Assembly (NCBI GenBank): GCA_009809945.1
Contig: WTPW01000333.1
Location: 257,669-321,668, forward strand
Reading direction: 5' to 3'
Source of the DNA: Gigaspora margarita
Taxonomy: Eukaryota > Glomeromycota > Glomeromycetes > Diversisporales > Gigasporaceae
DNA: 64,000 nt
Shown here: one piece after another, positions 56,881-64,000 of the stretch
How the letters are laid out: each line of letters starts with the position of its first letter
Position numbering within the stretch: the stretch's first letter is position 1
The notes under the pieces: generated by a model
Told to the model about the DNA's origin: nothing
The model's database searches: none
The model's input: the letters and a program-made list of their open reading frames with translations, nothing else
Made by a program: the position numbers and the translations under genes

Positions 56881-57539
56881 GATTTTTTTATTCAATTATT
56901 TAAACAAATTTTATTATAAGTTGTTAAGATTTTTTTACCATTTTGTTGTTAAAACTTAAATTTTATACATAGTAGTAGCTTATTAATAATATTATTACTA
57001 GCAATTATTTCCTGATAGATTAATCTAAATTTTAGAGTTAAATTTAATTGTTGGGAAATAATTATTATATTATTAACTTTTAATAGATTAAATATAGTAA
57101 ATTCAGATTGTTAAAAATAAAAGGTAGAATTACAAATATGTTGTAAAGAAACAAATTGCATAACAAACAAATTATTAGTATTGGATCTAATTATTTAAAA
57201 GCTTTAGTATTGTTATATATAAATAGTTTTATTAGATAGTAATTTTTCATAAATATTTATTATTTAATTTATATATATTGTATTTGAAGTTAATAGTTGA
57301 TATTTGCTCGAAGTTGTCATTTGTTTGAAGTTACCAATTTAGGCACACTAATCAAAATTAATCCCTGAAATTACAGTATTTTTTAATTAGCGCTTGATCC
57401 GTTCATCCTTACTATATGTGCTTAGGTAACATATCATATAACCTGTCATTTTCTCTGTAGTGTAATCGTCTTTTGCTACTTTTGGCATGTTGTGTCGTTA
57501 TTATGCAGAAATCGACATATAAAATTTCCTTTCAATATC

Positions 57540-57645
57540 CACAAAAGGAAATTTTTACTCCCGCCATTTTTCTTATATTATATATTGTATTATATTGTAT
57601 TATATTATATTATACTAGTGCGATAGGTGGCGCATTCGCGCCACC
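57540..57645. repeat. TATAT repeat followed by a GC hairpin
   Basis: A TATTATAT tract (57575-57615) precedes a hairpin with arms GGTGGCGC / GCGCCACC (57626-57633, 57638-57645) and a four-base loop ATTC. The hairpin stands out in AT-rich DNA. Confidence 0.65.
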
Positions 57646-57699
57646 AATCTTATACAGTTGTTTTTAAATTATATAACTGTTAAAATTATTGTAAAAATT

Positions 57700-58480
57700 A
57701 TCATTTATTGTAGCATACACAGTACACAGTCAAATTTGAAGTTGTATTGGAATTATTGTGATTTCTATGATTTATTGTAAAGAATTTTGTTACAAAATTT
57801 ATTGATCCAATATGTATGATGATTAAAGTTATTATTAGAATAATCATAATATTACTATAAGTTACTGTAAAAATTCTGTTATGGAAGTTACTTGCTTTTT
57901 GGTGTCTATAGTATATAGTTAAGATTCTAAGTTATCATTTTGGTATTACAGTATATGCAGCATTAAAGTTAATATTAGTACTATGATTTCTATGTAAAAA
58001 AAATAGTTACAGAATGTACTTATTATTCTAAAGATCCAATATATAGTTTAGGTTGAGTTGGTTACATTGAAATTATGGTTTGCAGTAAAATCCTTTATTG
58101 GCTAATGTGATATAATAATAGTTAAGTTAGTATTGGAATTATCTTGATTTCTACTGTAAGCAGAATTTACTTTTTGTTTTAATAGTTATAGCATGTAATT
58201 AAAAAATTTATTACTATAATTTTAATTGGTAGATTATAGTATAAGCAAAATTTTGATAAAATCGATTCTACTATGAATAAGTATTCATAATATAATCAAA
58301 GAGGTGCATATTTTTTGCTACAGTATATGGTTAAGTTTGGATTAGAACTTTCATAATCCATATAATGTAATATGAAAAATCAACTTTGCATGACTTTAGC
58401 TATTATGATAAAACTGTATTGGAATTGACAATTGTTGTCTATCTAATTTAATGTAAGAATTTTGTTACAAAATTTCCTGA
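57700..58480 (+). repeat. Tandem array P, second locus
   Basis: Six to eight units of the roughly 100-bp satellite seen at 9.95-10.78 kb (AAGAATTTTGTTACAAAATT, AGTATATAGTTAAG, GTATTGGAATTATC). The shared word order over nearly 50 kb shows a dispersed satellite family. Confidence 0.6.
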
Positions 58481-59078
58481 TTATTGCTGTATTGTCATAC
58501 ATACATTTGTAGATACAGTACTGATGCAATGATACTCAGTGTTTGGTTAATTATAATTTACTGTTTGTCACAGCTCAGAAGAGACTTTATGAACCTTGCT
58601 ATCAATTTAGCTTTAAGCTATGATTATTATTCATTATGTGTGTTTTTCAAATATTATCTGAAAGATTCTTTTTTTCTTTACATGTAGCGAACCTTTAGGC
58701 TACACAGAGTTAATTTTTCATTTCGCATAACCTGCTGACCCAATTCCTCCCAAAAAAATTTTTAAAATTCCTATTGTGTCAATAATTCCAGTTTTGCCAT
58801 TTAATTTTTTTCTCTGGTGTCACCCATTGACCGTAATTTTCCGGAATTACCTGATAGGTCCGATAAAAAACAACAAAATTTCTAATTCCATGTTATGAAC
58901 TGAAGAATTAGCTTTGCATGACCTTAGATGTGAACATGAACTATAAAAACAAAAAATCCAACTTGCTGACCGGAATTGTGAAATACCAGGTTGTGCAAAA
59001 TATAAAATTAACTTCATGTGGCTTTATATACAATACACCATTACCAATAATGGGAATTTACTATGCAGTATATACCTA
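58481..59078. other. Non-coding stretch
   Basis: No gene recognised. 58684-58870 is slightly GC-richer (GACCCAATTCCTCCC, CACCCATTGACCGTAATTTT) and unassigned. Confidence 0.35.
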
Positions 59079-60880
59079 AAAATATGTAATAATTTGATAG
59101 TGACAATGTAAGGAATATAGTAATAATAGAGTTATCAAGCCTTACTAATTTACATTTCTGTAGAAATGTTAATTGGCTAATTTTGTCAGGTGACAAAATT
59201 TTTTGCAGTATTATAAAGAGTTTTGTTACAAAATAGATATACAGTACTGTATGTGGTTAAGGTTGATTTGGTACTATCATGATTAACAATTGTAATAAAA
59301 TTGAATTGTGATATGACATTTTTTGATCATAAATTGAAAAGCATAATAACTTGAAAATATTGCTACATAAGTTTTAGCACATTGATTATATTTTGGATAT
59401 ATCCATGATTTATTGGTTGGTAGGTCGACATAAACTATAAAATATAAGAATCGTTAAAAAAAATTAGTAATTATCAGATAATCCGGATGGCAAAAATTCT
59501 GACCAAAAATTTACAACCCGAAAATGTGTAATAATTCGATAGCAACAATGTAGAAATGCTTTACTAATTATAAGGCAACATCAGAAAAAATGTAGTAATC
59601 ATAAAGTCATCAAGGCTTATTAATTTACATTTCCGTAGACATGTAGTAATCAGTCAGAAATTGCATCGCACGGGCGATTGAATCAGCTAATTTTTCAGGA
59701 CACTGTAAGAATTTTGTTACAAAATCGATAACAATACTGTATGTGGTTGAGGTGATTTGGTACTATCATGATTAATAATTGCTAATGAATTTGAATTGTG
59801 ATGGCATTCTTGATCATTACTTGGGTTGTATAACTAATCAAAAGCGTTAAAGTATAATAACTTGATCTTATGCTATATTAGTTTTAACACATATTCACAT
59901 CTTGGATATAACTATGATTCTATTGGTTAGTAGATCGGTATAAAACTATGAACTATAAGAATTATCAGATAATCTGGATGGCAAAATTTTGACCTGAAAA
60001 TGTGTAATAATCTGATAGTGACATTGTAGTTATGCTTTATAATCATGAGGTAGCGTCAGAGTAATAATAAAGTCATTGGGGGCTTATTAATTTACATTTA
60101 GTATCAATGTAGTAATCAGTCTGAGATTGCATCGTACAGCAATCGAATTGGCTAATTTGGTCAGGTGACAAAATTTCCTAAAGAATTTTGTTGTTAAAGC
60201 ATAATAATTAATCATCTGCTATAATAGTTTTAGCACATTGATCACATTTTGGATAACTATGATTCTATTGGTTGGTAAAACAATATAAAACTACAAACTA
60301 TAAGAATTGCCAGAAAAATTAGCAATTATTAGATAATCTGAAAATTCTGACCAAAAATTTACAACCTAAAATGTGTAATAATTTGATAGTGATGATGTGG
60401 TAATACTTTACTAATTATGAGGTAATAGTGGAAGAAATGTAGTAATAATAAAGTCATCGGAACTTATTAATAATACATCTCTGTAGAAATTCAGTAATCG
60501 GATGGAAATTGCATCGTATGCCAGTTGAGTCAGTTAAATATGTGGAGGTGACAAAAGTTCCAGTAACACTATAAAGAATTTACATAGTATTGTATGTGAT
60601 TATTAATTTGGTACTATCATGGTTAACAATATCATTAATGAATTTTAATTGTGATATTATTCTTGATCATAACTTGGGTTGTATAACCAATAAAAAGCGT
60701 TAAAGCACAATAATTTGATTATATTGCTACATGGTTTTAATACACTAATCACATTTTGGATATAACCATGATTCTATTAGTTGGTAGATCAATATCAAAC
60801 TACGAACTATAAGAATCGCTGAAAAAATTAGTAATCCGGATGGAAAAAATTCCGACCAAAAAATTTACAAAAGACTCTAG
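59079..60880 (-). repeat. Family J tandem array, four units
   Basis: The landmark AATGTGTAATAATTTGATAG recurs at 59079, 59524, 60000 and 60371 (spacing about 445, 476, 371). Each unit also has GCACATTGATCACATTTTGG, ATTCTATTGGTTGGTAGATC, AACTATAAGAATTGC and GAAATTGCATCGTA. On the minus strand the array follows the gag-like gene, matching the order at 34.7-35.8 kb on the plus strand. It is probably the 3' non-coding region of one mobile unit. Confidence 0.75.
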
Positions 60881-60959
60881 AAATTAATCTTTAGTGTAAT
60901 ATAATTTTTTCTTAGTATTTGCTAATATATACAATATTTTTTATTAATATCATGTTTTT

Positions 60960-61765
60960 TTATCTATTGCAGAACACTTGTTCTTGTTTTACATTTGCAC
61001 TTGCAATTGTTATTGCACTTGCCAGATTTTCTTTTAAAAAAGCTTCCATTGGGTTCTCATCTGTAAAGCCTCTTATTTCTGCAGTCACATCCCAACCTTC
61101 TCTATTCGCAAATCTCAGTAAAAATGCCCTGGTAGCTGCCACAGCTCGCGCTTTATCTATCAAATTCTAATCCATGTTCACCATCGCACTATCTACATAC
61201 CGCCCAATCTTATACTATTCATCATATTCGAATTGATCCCTAGTTTTACCCAACTTTACATCAGGACAATATCAACTATTTTACTGTTATATATCGGCTG
61301 AACCTTCCTTTTAATTTCTTTTCTACCATTGGTCGTATTGCTCCTTCTAAAGTTCTTTCCAATGATAGAAACTGCAAATCTGGTATCACCAATTCGTGTA
61401 TTCCAGCATTTCCGCACCAGCTATCGCCCTCTGTTCACAACCATCTTTGTCTGCAACACTCTCTAAACCAATACTGCTTCCTCCTTCCCACACATTTCTC
61501 TTTCGACTACTATTCGCCACTCTACCTTTTTCTTTGTTTCACTAACTACACTCTCTACTAATCTCTCAACCAAACCTTTTTTAGCTCCCACCTCCAACAA
61601 ACCTTCACTGCTACATAGCGATTTCAACGTTGCCATTGGAAAACGGTCCAGTGTATTCTTTAACCCCTGAAGCCATTTTTCTGAATCATTCCCTAGATTA
61701 TTCTCCGGGGTCAACACAGCTGGCAATACACCACGGACTTCATTCTCGTCTTCTACTAATACCAT
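60960..61765 (-). pseudogene. SAP-like / gag-like retroelement gene, broken
   Basis: The minus-strand ATG at 61765 opens a 100-residue frame with a SAP-like helix pair (ATLKSLCSSEGLLEVG..GLVERLVE, about residues 45-70). It ends at 61463. Coding-like sequence continues in other frames: AGIHELVIPDLQFLSLE..GAIRPMVEKKLKGRF (about 61.41-61.28 kb). Then PDVKLGKTRDQFEYDE, a stop, YKIGRYVDSAMVNMD, a stop, and NLIDKARAVAATRAFLLRFA .. REGWDVTAEIRGFTDE, ending at CNR (60960). The order (SAP-like, helical core, QFEYDE..GRYVDSA, RAFLLRFANREGWDV) looks like a gag protein of a tyrosine-recombinase (DIRS-like) retroelement; that is an inference from general pattern. The region is GC-richer than its surroundings. 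No reverse transcriptase or recombinase lies nearby. The same 3' end occurs at 35.47 kb. Confidence 0.55.
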
Positions 61766-62655
61766 CTTCGTTTTTTACTTGACCAAGTGGCGTCAACGAC
61801 GAAGCTAGACTTGTGTCGAGCTAGCAGCAAAGACAAAAGAGGGAGGAATTTCCTACCCTTCCCTCTTAAATAGCCAATTCTCATGACTTCATACTAACTC
61901 ACTCACAACCTCCTCACTTAATACATCATCCTTACGCATTCCCATACCCACGATATCCATCATAATTACCAGTCATCATTGTTACGTCATGGACCTGAGA
62001 TCCGATATCGTGACAAATTGATGCCCCATGACTTCGTTCATGGCATCTTATCTATAATAAATGAGATAATAATTACTCGATTAGTTTTCCCACGTTCAGG
62101 TCCATTTTTTGAATATCGATCAATCAAAAACGTTTAAACGGACAAACTCTGAATTAGATGGTATAGAATAGATAATCTAAAAATCTGAATAGAAATTTGA
62201 AGTTTTTTTATAGGATATATAATTATTTGACTGATTGAGTAAGAAGCATGAAATTTGTCTAAGTTGTGTTATAATTATCAATGCTACTAAGCCCTTTCGC
62301 AACCTTTACCGTATAAACTCAGAATAACACGCAGAGATGTTATTTCAAATTTTAGCCCGAATTAAGCTTAATTTAGGCCAAATTTTGAAACAAAGCTCCT
62401 GCGTTTTATTCCAAGTTTATACAGTATTATAATTAAATTTCATTAATATGCAAATTGCCTTAAGTCTAATTATTTCTGAAATCCTATATATATAAATGCA
62501 CGGCAATTTCAGAGAACACAGCAATCACAGCAAATACTATAATGTATAACTATGACAACTATGCATACATATAAGATAGTCTGTAAGTAAATAAATTGCC
62601 CGTTCCTGGTTTTAGCGCAACTGCGTTGCGCAGCTACCTTATTGTAAAATTCAAT
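61766..62655. other. Non-coding stretch upstream of the gag-like gene
   Basis: 61770-61870 is GC-richer and probably the 5' leader of the gag-like unit. The rest is AT-rich with no gene. Motif O (CCGTTCCTGGTTTTAGCG) lies at 62602-62638. Confidence 0.4.
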
Positions 62656-62898
62656 ACGAATAAAAATCACCCGATAAGAATTGTTTAACTAATTAATAAA
62701 ATCACCTGATCATGAATTGTAACGCATATTAACTCATTAATAAAATCACCTGATCACGAATTGAACGCATAATATAATTTATTCCATTATAACAATCAGA
62801 TTCTGACTATATTGTAAAGTTCAATATGATTAAAAATCATCCGATTACGAATTGATTAATACATTAACTAATTATGTTATTATATTATTTGTGATGCT

Positions 62899-62955
62899 GA
62901 GAAAGAACTCGATTCTGATCATATAAATTCTATAATCAGAGTCGAGTTCTTTCTC
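62899..62955. repeat. 21-bp-arm hairpin
   Basis: GAGAAAGAACTCGATTCTGAT (62899-62919, limits given for the arm) pairs with 62935-62955 with one mismatch around a 15-nt loop. Probably a small MITE remnant. Confidence 0.65.
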
Positions 62956-63128
62956 GGCGCCCCCATTCCGAATTATTATTTTTTTTTTATATTTTATTTT
63001 TTAATACATATGATAATTTATTATAACAAACATATTCTGGTTATATTAGTACGATTAAAAATCACCTGATTACGAATTGTTTAACTCATTAATAATAAAA
63101 TCACCTGATCAAATTGGTTATCGCATTA

Positions 63129-63291
63129 GGGGAAATATTCCAACACAGCATACACGTGACTTAATGCACAGCAAAATGGCAGCATTAAACTAATCGACAC
63201 AGCAAGGCCGGTATTAGGGTTAGGGTTAGAGTTAGTGTTAGAGTTAGCGTTAGGAATTAGTCACGTGTGTGCTGAGTCGGTATATCTTCCC
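63129..63291. mobile_element. Fold-back MITE with telomere-like core
   Basis: Ends GGGGAAATATTCCAACACAG and, complemented, GGGAAGATATACCGACTCAG, then CA(T/C)ACACGTGACT in both arms. Flanks ATCGCATTA (63120-63128) and ATCTCATTA (63292-63300) form a 9-bp target duplication with one mismatch. The loop holds TTAGGGTTAGGGTTAGAG and variants (63213-63253). Two related decayed copies seem to lie at about 63365-63440 and 63495-63615. Confidence 0.7.
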
Positions 63292-63879
63292 ATCTCATTA
63301 ATATAAATCACCTGATCACGAACTGTTATCTCATTAATACAATCACCTGATCACGAATTGTAACGCATTATTTGGACACAATATTGGTTGGCTAGAGTTA
63401 AGGTTAGAGAAATGTTAAGTGTATTTCAGTAATGCCGGTCATTGTACAAAAGTCACCCGATCACGAATTTTAAGGCATAATATAATTTACCGAAAACTAC
63501 AAGCACAACATTCGGCTTAGCTTATGGGCAAAACGTTGGCCAGAGATAGAGTTAATGTTAGGGTAAGTATATTTTAGTAATGCTGGTCATCATAAGTGCG
63601 TGATGTTGTGTCCGTAGCAATTGCCTACAATTTATCCAAATTTACAAAAGTCACCCGATCATGATTGTAACACAATATAATTTGTCCAACAAAAAAGAAA
63701 ATCACCCGACCCTGATCAAAAATTGTTTTTTTTTGCACATGATATAAATTATCCAATTAAATCATGAATAAACCACCAATCATTGTACAGATTGACGGAC
63801 AGATTTCTTTATAGTATATTCTAATAATAATAACTAATTATATTATATTATATTTATATTATATTATATTATATATATT

Positions 63880-63884
<5 letters not shown>

Positions 63885-63920
<36 letters not shown>

Positions 63921-64000
63921 ATCATCACTGCTGGTTATAGTTAGCAATATTCATAATGAAATTATAAAATTCGAATTTGAATTCTCAATAACTATTTATC
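63885..64000. repeat. Poly(A) run and exact copy of the SINE 3' flank
   Basis: After a TATTATAT tract comes a run of about 33 A, then 84 bases identical to 27611-27694. No SINE body precedes the poly(A). Confidence 0.9.

Larger units (their letters stand above)
62660..63730 (+). repeat. Irregular array of a CACCTGATCACGAATTG motif
   Basis: About eleven copies of AAAATCACCTGATCACGAAT followed by TGTAACGCATTA (near 62669, 62702, 62740, 62838, 63060, 63098, 63306, 63340, 63450, 63645, 63700) at variable spacing, all in the same orientation. Other elements are inserted among them (62899-62955, 63129-63291). Non-coding. Confidence 0.7.

Noticed and set aside
61463-61765. Intact small SAP-domain protein gene
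   Set aside because: The frame ends early, and coding-like sequence with stops continues in other frames downstream, so it is better read as the 5' part of a broken gag-like gene.
63213-63253. True telomere or chromosome end
   Set aside because: Only a few degenerate TTAGGG units, enclosed in a MITE with target duplication and followed by ordinary sequence.
62660-63730. CRISPR-like spacing of the CACCTGATC motif
   Set aside because: Spacing is irregular, spacers contain recognisable transposons, and no cas genes exist.

Overview
The window looks like nuclear DNA of an arbuscular mycorrhizal fungus (Glomeromycotina, Rhizophagus-like). This is inferred from the gene families, not from a database search. 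It is very AT-rich and gene-poor, with short introns of about 70-140 bp. It carries families that are hugely expanded in that group: tyrosine-kinase-like kinases fused to LRR or Sel1 repeats, F-box/RNI-type LRR proteins, TLDc proteins and MULE transposons. There is one assembly gap (666 N, 23035-23700). Scattered single ambiguous bases occur only at about 19.4-27.3 kb.

Layout. 0.4-4.4 kb: a dCMP-deaminase remnant, then a four-exon protein kinase with a C-terminal LRR array that is frameshifted inside the array. 4.5-22.3 kb: no convincing gene. The space is filled with layered repeats: TIR elements, fold-back elements, TA-flanked MITEs, a 46-bp tandem array broken by insertions, and a 2.3-kb element built from seven tandem hairpins. 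22.3-26.9 kb: a complete-ended MULE transposon (89-bp TIRs, 9-bp target duplication) with a damaged transposase gene. 27.1-27.6 kb: a tRNA-derived SINE with poly(A) tail and 16-bp target duplication. 27.7-41.4 kb: again repeats, many of them second copies of families seen at 4.8-20 kb. 41.4-42.0 kb: a two-exon gene for a 61-residue cysteine-rich secreted peptide, with a TA-flanked MITE ending 61 bp upstream of its ATG. 47.0-48.8 kb: an intact intronless F-box/LRR gene with a TATA box. 50.9-51.9 kb: a decayed TLDc-type gene. 52.3-54.6 kb (minus strand): a pseudokinase-Sel1 gene that has lost the usual catalytic residues and is frameshifted in an A6 run. 55.2-56.0 kb: further Sel1 relics. 57.7-60.9 kb: two kinds of tandem arrays. 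61.0-61.8 kb (minus): a broken SAP/gag-like gene that probably belongs to a retroelement. 62.6-64 kb: an irregular array of a short CACCTGATC-type motif and a fold-back MITE, ending in a poly(A) run followed by sequence identical to that after the SINE at 27.6 kb.

The genes do not form an operon or pathway. The intact or nearly intact ones (kinase-LRR, F-box-LRR, secreted peptide) fit signalling, ubiquitin-ligase adaptor and candidate-effector roles. The rest of the window records repeated transposition, fold-back formation and gene decay. No CRISPR array, rRNA gene or free-standing tRNA gene was seen.
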